Part shown: positions 33,765 to 41,644 of the stretch, one piece after another | How the letters are laid out: each line of letters begins with the position of its first letter | Numbering within the stretch: position 1 is the stretch's first letter | Assembly (NCBI GenBank): GCA_030637025.1 | Contig: DAOVVV010000006.1 | Location: forward strand, 1-64,000 | Direction: 5' to 3' | Origin: JAGLHV01 sp023143305 [NCBI: Clostridia bacterium] | Lineage (GTDB): Bacteria; CBDUZB01; JAGLHV01 | DNA: 64,000 nucleotides | Program-made: the position numbers and the translations under genes | Notes under the pieces: model-generated | The model's database searches: none | The model's input: the letters and a program-made list of their open reading frames with translations, nothing else | Told to the model about the DNA's origin: nothing

Positions 33765-34112
33765 ATGAGTAAAAAATTGTACGTAGGAAATCTGCCATTC
33801 AAAATGACAGAAGATGAACTGCATTCCTTGTTTAGTGGTCACGGGCAAGTGACGAGTGCAAGAATAATAACCGATAAATATAGCGGTAGGTCAAAAGGGT
33901 TTGGATTTGTTGAAATGGAAAACGATACAGAAGCAGCAGCGGCTATAGAAGCTGTCAGCAAAAATCCTATTGACGGGAGAACATTGGTTGTAAATGAAGC
34001 ACGGCCGATGGAAGAACGGCGTCCTGGTGGAGGAGGAAAACGTTTTGGAGGAAGGAGTTCTTCCGGTGGAGGAGGAGGCCGGTTCGGGGATAAAAAAAGA
34101 AACAGATACTAA
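33765..34112 (+). CDS. RRM-type RNA-binding protein with Gly/Arg-rich tail
   Basis: The 115-residue protein has one RNA-recognition motif (residues about 1-80) with RNP2 LYVGNL and RNP1 KGFGFVEM. The flexible tail (RRPGGGGKRFGGRSSSGGGG) is rich in Gly and Arg. Bacterial RRM proteins of this kind, as in cyanobacteria, bind single-stranded RNA and are often induced by cold. AAAAGGAG precedes the ATG. The hairpin at 34158-34174 follows its stop. Confidence 0.92.
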   Translation: MSKKLYVGNLPFKMTEDELHSLFSGHGQVTSARIITDKYSGRSKGFGFVEMENDTEAAAAIEAVSKNPIDGRTLVVNEARPMEERRPGGGGKRFGGRSSSGGGGGRFGDKKRNRY

Positions 34113-34157
34113 ATTTTACTCGATGATCCATGTAGTTGTTTCCGGTATATAGAAAAT

Positions 34158-34184
34158 CCGGCATTTTTTGCCGGGAGGATTTTG
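34158..34184 (+). terminator. Hairpin after the RRM gene
   Basis: CCGGCA (34158-34163) and TGCCGG (34169-34174) pair around a T-rich loop, with short flanking AAAATC/GGATTTT complementarity. The T run after it is only TTTT, so termination may be weak or the hairpin may stabilise the 3' end. Confidence 0.4.
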
Positions 34185-34256
34185 TGCAGGATAGGGGACG
34201 CCCCTTTAATGACGGTGTTGAATTTTTAATGGAAGTGAGAGATAATAATTTTCATA

Positions 34257-34622
34257 ATGGAAAACAGGACGAAAGGACAAATAGAAAGTCAGATTAGTGA
34301 AGCGATAATAAAGTTTGAAAAAGAATATATGGGTAGAGGTCCTAAGGAGACCAAAACCTATATTATAAATGATATGATTTTTGTTCGGCTTAAAGGGGTC
34401 CTTACACCGGCGGAGGAGCGATTAACCAAGAGTGCAGAAGGGGCGGAGTTAATAAAAAAAACACGGGTTCGATTATTAGAAGAAGCGAGAGTTTTATTGG
34501 AAAATATTGTTTTTGACATTACTGCCTGCCATGTAAGAAGTTTGCATACGGATATAAGCACAAAAACAGGGGAAAGAATCATAGTCTTTACACTAGATAA
34601 GAATTTAGAAAACAGGTTCTAA
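34257..34622 (+). CDS. DUF2294 protein
   Basis: The 121-residue protein matches the DUF2294 pattern: GQIESQISEAIIKFEKEYMG, RGPKETKTYIINDMIFVRLKG, then VLTPAEERL and a C-terminal segment with VFDITACHVRSLHTDIST and IIVFTLDKN. The family is small and soluble with no proven function. No strong ribosome-binding site lies before ATG 34257. Confidence 0.75.
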   Translation: MENRTKGQIESQISEAIIKFEKEYMGRGPKETKTYIINDMIFVRLKGVLTPAEERLTKSAEGAELIKKTRVRLLEEARVLLENIVFDITACHVRSLHTDISTKTGERIIVFTLDKNLENRF

Positions 34623-34659
34623 ATAAGAAAAAGCCTTTTTTTGAAGCATGAAAAGAAAC

Positions 34660-34814
34660 TTGACTATTTTCTTTTTTTGTTATATAGTATGGCAACTTAA
34701 AGAATAGTTGGGAGACGAAACAAGGATCTTAAAAGAGGTTGTTGTTGAGTAAGCCAATATTAATATCTTCTGTTTTTTAAAAAGGAGCGGAAGATGAGGA
34801 TGTTGGCTTTTTTT
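34660..34814 (+). ncRNA. Short transcription unit: promoter, about 120-nt RNA and intrinsic terminator
   Basis: TTGACT (34660-34665) and TATAGT (34683-34688) are 17 bases apart. About 60 bases after the expected start there is a long hairpin: AAGCCAATAT pairs with ATGTTGGCTT and ATATCTTC with GAAGATG, arms 34751-34770 and 34790-34809, followed by a T run to 34814. A small stem CAACT/AGTTG lies at 34693-34710. No open frame is contained. It could be a free small RNA or an attenuator/riboswitch leader for pckG at 34997. I do not recognise a known riboswitch class. The remainder of 34623-34996 has no gene. Confidence 0.55.
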
Positions 34815-34996
34815 ATTTAATGAAAGCATAGTTTACAAAAGGGTAATGAACCTAACTGATATGCCTGAATTAAATTCCGCACCTTTCTATAGGGAAGAGG
34901 TTTTTTGCAGCAAAAAGAGATGGAGTTAAATTCGACCGATAAACTTATGGGCACTTCATTTCATGAGTTTGGGTTATATTCGAAAAGGAGGATTTT

Positions 34997-36889
34997 ATGA
35001 TGGGGGAAAAATGTTTTGAATTACTTAAAGCAAAATGTGGTGAAGAAAAGTATGAGCGGCTGGTGAATTTAAATAATTCCAAATTGCTCGATTTTATTGC
35101 TAAATATTCGGAGCTTTGTAATCCTGATTCTGTATATGTTTGCAATGATTCTGAAGAAGATAAGCAATATATAAGGGATAGAGCCTTGATAACCGGAGAA
35201 GAAAAGAAACTTATTATGGAGGGCCAGTCGGTACATTTCGATGGATATAACGACCAGGCAAGGGACAAAGCAAATACAAAATATCTCCTTTCTAAAGGTG
35301 CAGGTTTGGGTTCAGGATTGAATTCGGTAGATAGAGAATCCGGTTTAAAAGAGGTACATTCTTATCTAAAAGATAGTATGGTTGGTAAGCAGATGTATGT
35401 TTTATTTTTCTGCCTCGGGCCTACCGATTCGGAATTTTCGATACCTTGCGTGCAGATAACCGATTCAAGTTATGTTGCACACTCAGAGTATATTCTTTAT
35501 CGAAGGGGATACGAACAGTTCAGGAAAATAGGAGGGTCAACCGAATTTTTCCGGTATGTTCACAGTGCAGGTGTGTTGGAAAATGGCGCGAGCAAAAATG
35601 TTGATAAAAGAAGAATTTATATGGACCTTGAGGATAACATTGTTTTTAGTACAAATACTCAATATGCCGGGAATACCGTTGGACTTAAGAAACTTTCTTT
35701 GAGACTGGCGATTCAAAAGGCTTCAGAGGAAGGCTGGCTTGCCGAACATATGTTGCTTATGGGCGTGCAGGGTAGTGACGGAAATAAAACATATTTTGCC
35801 GGGGCCTTTCCGAGTGCTTGCGGGAAGACTTCAACTGCTATGTTGCCGGGTGAAACAATTGTTGGGGATGATATAGCTTATTTAAGAAAAAGAAATGGAA
35901 ATATTTATGCTGCAAATGTTGAATGTGGCATATTTGGGATAATCCGGGACGTTAATCCAAAAGACGACCCTATAATTTGGGATGTTCTTTCTATGCCGGA
36001 AGAAGTGATTTTCTCTAATATTCTGGTAACTGATGAAAATGTTCCGTACTGGCTTGGAGACGGTAGAGAAGTACCCGGGAAGGGAACGAATTACTCCGGT
36101 GAATGGTATAAAGGGAAAAAGGATTCTCAGGGAAATGAAATCTCTTATTCTCATAAAAACGCACGCTATACAGTGAGCCTTTATTCGCTAAAAAACGGTG
36201 ATTCTAATTTAGATAATCCGGAAGGTGTTCAGGTAAAGGGAATTATTTACGGGGGGAGAGATTCCAGTATTTGGCCTCCTGTGCAGGAAGCTTTTGACTG
36301 GGCTCATGGAGTAATAACAATAGCTGCTTCTTTAGAATCGGAAACTACGGCGGCAACTTTAGGCAAAGAAGGGGTTCGTCAATTTAATCCTATGTCCAAT
36401 CTTGATTTTCTTTCTATAACTCTTGACAAGTATATTGAGAATTATCTCTCGTTTGTTAAAGGAGTAGATGTTCCCCCTGGAATTTTTGGTGTTAATTATT
36501 TTCAGAAAGGCAATGATGGGAAGTATCTTACAGCAATGGATGATAAGAGGGTGTGGGTCAAATGGATGGCGCTTCGTGTTAATGGAAATGTTGGTGCTAT
36601 TGAAACCCCGATAGGATATATTCCTAAATATGAAGATCTTAAAAAGTTGTTCCAAAAAGTACTTAAAAAAGATTATGCCGAAGAAGATTACCTAAAACAA
36701 TTTACACTAAGAATCCCGGAAAATATTGAAAAGATTGAAAGAATCACCGGCATTTACAAAACAAAAGCGATTAATGTCCCGGATATTTTCTTTAGCAGCC
36801 TTGAAGAACAAAAAAAGAGATTGGAAGTTGCAAGAAAAAGGGACGGGGATTATGTTCCCCCGGCAAAGTTTTTAGCACAGGGAGCATGA
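34997..36889 (+). CDS. pckG: Phosphoenolpyruvate carboxykinase (GTP)
   Basis: The 630-residue protein has GTP-type PEPCK landmarks: the P-loop with active cysteine FPSACGKTS, the kinase-2 GDDIAYL, GIFGIIRDVNPKDDP, and NYSGEWYKGKKD. It interconverts oxaloacetate and PEP, the first committed step of gluconeogenesis or, in fermenters, PEP carboxylation. AAGGAGG precedes two adjacent ATGs (34997 and 35000). The upstream promoter-terminator unit may regulate it. Confidence 0.93.
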   Translation: MMGEKCFELLKAKCGEEKYERLVNLNNSKLLDFIAKYSELCNPDSVYVCNDSEEDKQYIRDRALITGEEKKLIMEGQSVHFDGYNDQARDKANTKYLLSKGAGLGSGLNSVDRESGLKEVHSYLKDSMVGKQMYVLFFCLGPTDSEFSIPCVQITDSSYVAHSEYILYRRGYEQFRKIGGSTEFFRYVHSAGVLENGASKNVDKRRIYMDLEDNIVFSTNTQYAGNTVGLKKLSLRLAIQKASEEGWLAEHMLLMGVQGSDGNKTYFAGAFPSACGKTSTAMLPGETIVGDDIAYLRKRNGNIYAANVECGIFGIIRDVNPKDDPIIWDVLSMPEEVIFSNILVTDENVPYWLGDGREVPGKGTNYSGEWYKGKKDSQGNEISYSHKNARYTVSLYSLKNGDSNLDNPEGVQVKGIIYGGRDSSIWPPVQEAFDWAHGVITIAASLESETTAATLGKEGVRQFNPMSNLDFLSITLDKYIENYLSFVKGVDVPPGIFGVNYFQKGNDGKYLTAMDDKRVWVKWMALRVNGNVGAIETPIGYIPKYEDLKKLFQKVLKKDYAEEDYLKQFTLRIPENIEKIERITGIYKTKAINVPDIFFSSLEEQKKRLEVARKRDGDYVPPAKFLAQGA

Positions 36890-36972
36890 CTGAGCAATAA
36901 ATAGATGATTTCCTTAACGGGAATCGGGCGAAGATAAAGAAAGTTTAGAAAGAGAGTAGTTATTTATTTCAA

Positions 36973-37268
36973 GAGTTCTGCAAAATAACACATTCTGTCA
37001 TTCCTCACTTGCAGACTGTGTCACAATTGCTTTTTTCTGTCATCTTCGGGCTTGACCCGGAGATCCAGTAAAATATTATCGTCGGAAAATGGATTCCCGA
37101 TAAAAGATTTCGGGAATGACAAAGCCAAAAACGGCAGTTATGACACAGTCTGTTGATGCGGAATCTATAATGTGCTTAAAATATCAATAGATTCCTGCTT
37201 TCGCAGGAATGACCCGTCTGAGGCGGAGCAGGCAGGTAACAAGGTAAAAAGGCTATTTTGCAGAAGTC
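36973..37268. repeat. Palindromic intergenic repeat, copy A, interrupted by a MITE
   Basis: The sequence GAGTTCTGCAAAAT, CACATT, GTCATTCC and CACTTG, then GATGCG, AATCTATAATGT and the hairpin around ATTCCTGCTTTCGCAGGAAT, and finally AACAAGGTAAAAAGGCTATTTTG, is shared with copy B at 56288-56447. Here it is split after CACTTG by the element at 37012-37152. The repeat reaches to within 32 bases of the purC start. The gap 36890-37299 holds no other gene. Confidence 0.85.
37012..37152. mobile_element. MITE with 19-bp terminal inverted repeats and a 3-bp target duplication
   Basis: The 141-base element begins CAGACTGTGTCACAATTGC and ends with the complement of CAGACTGTGTCATAACTGC (17 of 19 positions identical). 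TTG flanks it on both sides (37009-37011 and 37153-37155), while the matching uninterrupted repeat at 56 kb has a single TTG at that point. It encodes nothing. Its interior holds another palindromic motif (GTCATCTTCGGGCTTGAC, then GGATTCCCG and CGGGAATGAC). The parent transposase is not in the window. Confidence 0.8.
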
Positions 37269-37299
37269 TAATTTATTTCAAGATGGGGGGCAATTAATT

Positions 37300-38184
37300 A
37301 TGATAAATCAAACAGTGAGAGTTACCAGTTTTGCAGATATTGATTTTTTTAAAAGAGGAAAAGTAAGAGATATTTATGACCTTGGAGATAGTCTTTTAAT
37401 TGTTTCTACAGATAGAATATCTTGTTTTGATGTGGTGTTGCCGACAAATATTCCCCGCAAGGGAGAAGTTTTAACCCGGCTTTCCGTCTTTTGGTTTGAA
37501 TTTACCGGGGATATTATTTCCAATCATATGATTACCGTTGATGTGAATAAATTTCCCAGAGAATTATGGAAGTATAAAGATGTCCTGGAAGGGAGGTCAA
37601 TGCTGGTAAAAAAAGCAAAACCTATGCCTGTTGAATGTGTGGTTAGAGGGTATCTTGCCGGTTCGGGATGGAAAGAATATCAGGAAACGCAATCTGTATG
37701 TGGAGTCAAATTACCGGAAGGGTTAAAGGAAGCAGACAAATTACCCGAACCCATTTTTACGCCTGCAACAAAAGAAGATACAGGGCATGATATTAATGTA
37801 TCCTATGAGCATATAGAAAAAAACCTTGGAAAGGATCTTTCCTCAAAACTGAAAGAAGTAAGCATTGCCCTTTACAGAAAAGCCAGCGTTTACGCAGAGA
37901 CCAAGGGTATAATTATTGCCGATACAAAATTTGAATTTGGCCTGATAGACGAAAAACCGGTATTAATAGATGAATTGTTTACGCCTGATTCGTCCCGTTT
38001 TTGGCCAAAGAAGGAGTACTTGCCCGGCAGGAGTCAGCCGAGTTTTGATAAGCAATTCGTGCGGAATTATCTCGAGACTCTGAATTGGGACAAAAAACCG
38101 CCTGCCCCGGAGTTGCCGGAAGAAATAGTGTTGAAGACAAGTGAAAAATATCAGCAGGCTCTCAAGCTAATTACAGAAAGATAA
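37300..38184 (+). CDS. purC: Phosphoribosylaminoimidazole-succinocarboxamide synthase
   Basis: ATG 37300 (MINQTVRVTSF) with GGGGGG upstream is preferred; the open frame reaches back to 37258, but that part lies in the repeat. The 294-residue protein has GKVRDIYDL at the nucleotide loop, STDRISCFDVVLP, VECVVRGYLAGSGW, IIADTKFEFG and DELFTPDSSRFW. It ligates aspartate to CAIR in purine synthesis. No other pur genes are adjacent. Its promoter region is occupied by the palindromic repeat and MITE. Confidence 0.94.
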   Translation: MINQTVRVTSFADIDFFKRGKVRDIYDLGDSLLIVSTDRISCFDVVLPTNIPRKGEVLTRLSVFWFEFTGDIISNHMITVDVNKFPRELWKYKDVLEGRSMLVKKAKPMPVECVVRGYLAGSGWKEYQETQSVCGVKLPEGLKEADKLPEPIFTPATKEDTGHDINVSYEHIEKNLGKDLSSKLKEVSIALYRKASVYAETKGIIIADTKFEFGLIDEKPVLIDELFTPDSSRFWPKKEYLPGRSQPSFDKQFVRNYLETLNWDKKPPAPELPEEIVLKTSEKYQQALKLITER

Positions 38185-38260
38185 TTTTTAGGAAAAATTA
38201 GGTAATTTATTAAGGATTTAAAAAATATTGTTTTATTCGCGGAGATAAGAAAAAATTAAA

Positions 38261-38797
38261 ATGAATAGAGACAATCCCAAAGGAGAGCAAGTACAGATAG
38301 ATAATACCGCTTATGTTCATTCTACAGCAGTAATTATGGGCAAAGTTAATATAGGGAAGAATGTATTTGTGGGTCCTTTGGCGGTTATCAGAGCGGATGA
38401 ACCGGGAAGTTCAATAACGATTAAAGATAATAGTAATATTCAAGACAGAGTAATAATTCATGCTTTAGAAAACACTGCTGTTTTAATAGAAGAAAATACC
38501 TCTTTAGCTCATGGCTGTATAGTGCATGGACCTTGTAAAATCGGTAAAGAATGTTTTATTGGGTTTGGTTCTGTGGTCTTTAATGCGGAAATGGGTGAGG
38601 GGGTAATAATAAAGCATTTGGCAGTAGTAGAAGGGGTGAATATTCTTCCTGAAAGAGTAGTGGAATCCTCTCGGGCAGTTAACAATGAAGATGAAATAAG
38701 AAAATTGGTACGTGTGGATGAAAGCTTAAGGAATTTTGCGAGAAAAGTTGTTAAAATGAATTCATATTTAGTGAAGAACTATAAAAATAAAACATAA
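38261..38797 (+). CDS. Gamma-carbonic-anhydrase-like left-handed beta-helix protein
   Basis: The 178-residue protein is built of hexapeptide repeats (VIMGKVNIGKNVFVGPLAVI, IKDNSNIQDRVIIHAL, TSLAHGCIVHGPCKIG, ECFIGFGSVVF). His in RVIIHAL and the two His in LAHGCIVHGP sit where gamma-carbonic anhydrases place their three zinc ligands, and RADEPGSS and NIQD carry the Arg, Asp and Gln usually seen there. It may hydrate CO2. The C-terminus is helical. Ribosome-binding site is weak. Confidence 0.82.
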   Translation: MNRDNPKGEQVQIDNTAYVHSTAVIMGKVNIGKNVFVGPLAVIRADEPGSSITIKDNSNIQDRVIIHALENTAVLIEENTSLAHGCIVHGPCKIGKECFIGFGSVVFNAEMGEGVIIKHLAVVEGVNILPERVVESSRAVNNEDEIRKLVRVDESLRNFARKVVKMNSYLVKNYKNKT

Positions 38798-38904
38798 AAA
38801 ATACACAATTCTCTCCTCATCATTCTTATAATTTATAACTTCCGGATTTAATAATCCTATTTAATTTGAAGAAAGAAAAAAACAGGGAGATAGGGATTCT
38901 ATCT

Positions 38905-38994
38905 GGTTGTTTTAAATTTCATAATAAGATTAGTGCAAATGCTGCCGGAGAATCTCTCACGATTGCTATAACAAAAAATCCGACATTATATTAG
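38905..38994 (+). pseudogene. Decayed fragment of an AbiEi-like gene
   Basis: Thirty codons from 38905 translate to GCFKFHNKISANAAGESL and TIAITKN before a stop. They match DCFKFRNKIGTNVAREAL and KITITEK of the AbiEi-like gene (from 1164) in the same frame, with 56 of 72 bases identical. The rest of that gene is missing. It marks a lost toxin-antitoxin module in the 460-base gap 38798-39257. Confidence 0.7.
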
Positions 38995-38996
38995 CC

Positions 38997-39045
38997 TTGA
39001 CAAGGAAGCGAATATGCGACATAATCGCTTTATATAAAGAAGCGA
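38997..39045 (+). promoter_or_regulatory. Orphan promoter with AAGCGA/TCGCTT operator
   Basis: TTGACA (38997-39002) and CATAAT (39020-39025) are 17 bases apart. AAGCGA (39006-39011), TCGCTT (39025-39030) and AAGCGA (39040-39045) are alternating half-sites around the start region, as at 1873-1900. No intact gene follows before 39258, so it is probably left over from a decayed autoregulated module. Confidence 0.5.
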
Positions 39046-39257
39046 AAAGATTGTATGGAATTTAAAAAAAGAGCATCCTCTTAAATGGCAAAGCGTTTCC
39101 TACGAACTGATTTTTCCCTATATTGACTGAACGGCGGATAGAACAATATTATTGGGTTTATTTACAGTATTGTCATCTTTCATTTTTGCAGAGATTAGTA
39201 TAGCATACAAGGGAGTTATATTTTATTTTCAGTTCTTCTTACAAAGGAAAGAGAAAA

Positions 39258-40079
39258 ATGCAATTCATTGACTTGAGTTCAACAATTAGTAATCAAACAA
39301 TAGAACCTGTTTCACCAAAGATTAAATATGTAAACCACAAAAAGGGGGGGACACTTTTAGGTTTAGCAAGTCTCTTATCAAAAAAGTCTTTTTTATATAC
39401 TTTAAGAAACTTCATCTTTTATTGTTTCGGGATAAATAGAGTAAGAGCAGGGGATTTTCCCGATGGTATGGGCCTGGCCTGGGAAGATATAAAATTGGGA
39501 ACGCATACAGGGACCCATCTTGATGCGCCCTGGCACTTCGGTCCGTCTTGCAATGGTAAATCTGCTAAAACGATAGATGAAGTACCGCTTGAGTGGTGTT
39601 ATGGGGATGGTGTTGTTTTGGATTTGAGGCATAAACGACCCGGGAGTTTGATAACAAAGGAAGATATTCAGTTAGCATTGCAAAATATAAATTATGATAT
39701 AAAAAAGGGAGATATCGTACTTATAATGACTGGTGCAAGAAGATATGCACAGGATGAAAAGTATCTGCTTGCTCATCCGGGAATGAGTAAAGAAGCGGTA
39801 TTGTGGCTTGTAGAAAAAGGAATAAAAATAATTGGAACTGATGGGTGGGGATTTGACCGTTCTTTCAGACGTATGGTAAGGGAATATTCTAAAACAAAAG
39901 AGAATAAAAATTTATGGCCGGCACATTTAGCAGGACGAGAAAAAGAGTATTGCCATATTGAAACAATGGCTAATCTTGATAAGATTCCTAAAGCTTATGG
40001 TTTTAAAATAATATGTTTCCCTATAAAACTCAAAGCTGCAAGTGCTGCGTGGATAAGGCCTGTGGCAGTTATTGAGTAA
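39258..40079 (+). CDS. Cyclase-family (kynurenine formamidase-like) metal hydrolase
   Basis: The 273-residue protein has the PF04199 metal motif HTGTHLDAPWHF (around residues 81-92), plus DLSSTIS at the start and GTDGWGFDRS near residue 195. The family hydrolyses amides or lactones using a bound metal; kynurenine formamidase and polyketide cyclases are members. Compared with kynurenine formamidase it carries an insertion of about 45 residues before the metal motif. Substrate unknown. AAAGGAAAGAG precedes the ATG. Confidence 0.8.
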   Translation: MQFIDLSSTISNQTIEPVSPKIKYVNHKKGGTLLGLASLLSKKSFLYTLRNFIFYCFGINRVRAGDFPDGMGLAWEDIKLGTHTGTHLDAPWHFGPSCNGKSAKTIDEVPLEWCYGDGVVLDLRHKRPGSLITKEDIQLALQNINYDIKKGDIVLIMTGARRYAQDEKYLLAHPGMSKEAVLWLVEKGIKIIGTDGWGFDRSFRRMVREYSKTKENKNLWPAHLAGREKEYCHIETMANLDKIPKAYGFKIICFPIKLKAASAAWIRPVAVIE

Positions 40080-40115
40080 AGAAAAGGTGGGATTTTGTGT
40101 AAGGAATATGGTAAA

Positions 40116-40754
40116 ATGATTTCAAAGAAGATTGCAAAGACAATTTTAAATACTTTAAAATTAAAATATCCTAAAAGACGGCCGACTCTTAATTATAAAT
40201 CAGCTATTCAATTATTAGTTGCAACTATTCTTGCGGCACAGTGTACTGATAAAAGGGTTAATAAGATAACGAAGAAGTTATTTTTAAAATATAAAACAGT
40301 TAAAGATTATTCAAAGGCTGATGTAGATGAATTGGAGATAGAGATAAAAAGTTCAGGATTTTATAAAAATAAAGCAAAAAACATTATAAGTGCAGCAAAG
40401 GATATAAAGAATAAATTTAATTCTAAAGTTCCCGATACAATGGATGAGTTGCTTACATTATCAGGGGTTGGAAGAAAAACAGCTAATATTATTTTAACTC
40501 ATATTCATAAAAAGAATGAAGGAATTGCAGTTGATACACATGTAAAACGTTTGTCGTTTCGCATTGGATTAACTACTAATAAAACTCCGGAAAAAATAGA
40601 AAAAGATTTAATGAAAATTTATGAGATAAAAGAATGGAAGACAATAAATAGTGTTTTGGTGCGCCATGGAAGAACAACATGTAAAGCTATAAATCCAATT
40701 TGTAACAAGTGTATTATAAATCAAGATTGTAAATATAAATTAAAAGGAATTTAA
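40116..40754 (+). CDS. nth: Endonuclease III
   Basis: ATG 40116 is preferred over TTG 40095. The 212-residue protein has the helix-hairpin-helix LSGVGRKTANIIL with the catalytic Lys, the catalytic Asp in VDTHVKRL, and the C-terminal [4Fe-4S] cysteines C-x6-C-x2-C-x5-C (CKAINPICNKC then C). It removes oxidised pyrimidines and cleaves abasic sites. It lies three bases before nfo, forming a base-excision-repair pair. Confidence 0.93.
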   Translation: MISKKIAKTILNTLKLKYPKRRPTLNYKSAIQLLVATILAAQCTDKRVNKITKKLFLKYKTVKDYSKADVDELEIEIKSSGFYKNKAKNIISAAKDIKNKFNSKVPDTMDELLTLSGVGRKTANIILTHIHKKNEGIAVDTHVKRLSFRIGLTTNKTPEKIEKDLMKIYEIKEWKTINSVLVRHGRTTCKAINPICNKCIINQDCKYKLKGI

Positions 40755-40757
40755 GAT

Positions 40758-41579
40758 ATGAACATAGGGGCTCATTTATCCGTTGCCAAAGGTTTTGCTC
40801 TTATGGGAGAGACAGCGGTGAGCATAGGAGCAAATACTTTTCAGTTTTTTTCCAGAAATCCACGGGGAAGCAAATCTGTAGAAATTGAAAAAAAAGATGT
40901 GGATGAATTAATTAAAATAATGAATAAGAATAAATTTGCAGCAATTTTAGCGCATGCTCCATATACTATTAATGCTTGTTCGGATAAACAGAATGTTAGA
41001 GATTTTGCTAAAATCATGTTTAGAGAAGATCTTGAAAAATTAGAAAAATTACCTTGTAAATTATATGTTTTTCATCCTGGGAATCATATGAAACAGGGAG
41101 AAGAAGTTGCAATACAATATCTAATTGATGCTTTAAATGATGTTTTAAACCCGGAATACACAACTATGTTTTTATTAGAAACAATGTCGGGAAAAGGGAC
41201 TGAAATAGGAAAAACATTTAAAGAGTTAAAGAAAATAATAAATGGGGTAAAATTAAAAGAAAAAATAGGGGTTTGTTTAGACACCTGTCATGTTTACTCG
41301 GCAGGATATGATATAGTCAATAATTTAAATAAAGTTATTGATGAGTTTGATAGCATAATAGGGTTAAACAGATTAAAAGCTGTTCATTTAAATGATAGTT
41401 TAACGGAATTTGCCAGTCATAAAGACAGACATGCCTGTATAGGAAAAGGATATATTGGTTTAGATGCAATGAGGAAGGTAATTATGCATCCAAAATTAAA
41501 AAAACTCCCGTTTTTTCTGGAAACGCCTACTGATTTGAAGGGATATGCTAAAGAAATAGAATTGTTAACCAAATTTTGA
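40758..41579 (+). CDS. nfo: Endonuclease IV
   Basis: The 273-residue TIM-barrel protein starts [12 protein letters not shown] and has [47 protein letters not shown] and [11 protein letters not shown], which carry the trinuclear zinc ligands. It cuts DNA at abasic sites, including ends left by Nth, the product of the gene just upstream. Confidence 0.95.
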   Translation: MNIGAHLSVAKGFALMGETAVSIGANTFQFFSRNPRGSKSVEIEKKDVDELIKIMNKNKFAAILAHAPYTINACSDKQNVRDFAKIMFREDLEKLEKLPCKLYVFHPGNHMKQGEEVAIQYLIDALNDVLNPEYTTMFLLETMSGKGTEIGKTFKELKKIINGVKLKEKIGVCLDTCHVYSAGYDIVNNLNKVIDEFDSIIGLNRLKAVHLNDSLTEFASHKDRHACIGKGYIGLDAMRKVIMHPKLKKLPFFLETPTDLKGYAKEIELLTKF

Positions 41580-41644
41580 GCTAATCAGGGACTTTGCTTA
41601 AGCACTGATAAGAGACATATGGGGGTTTTTATGGAGGATCCAGA

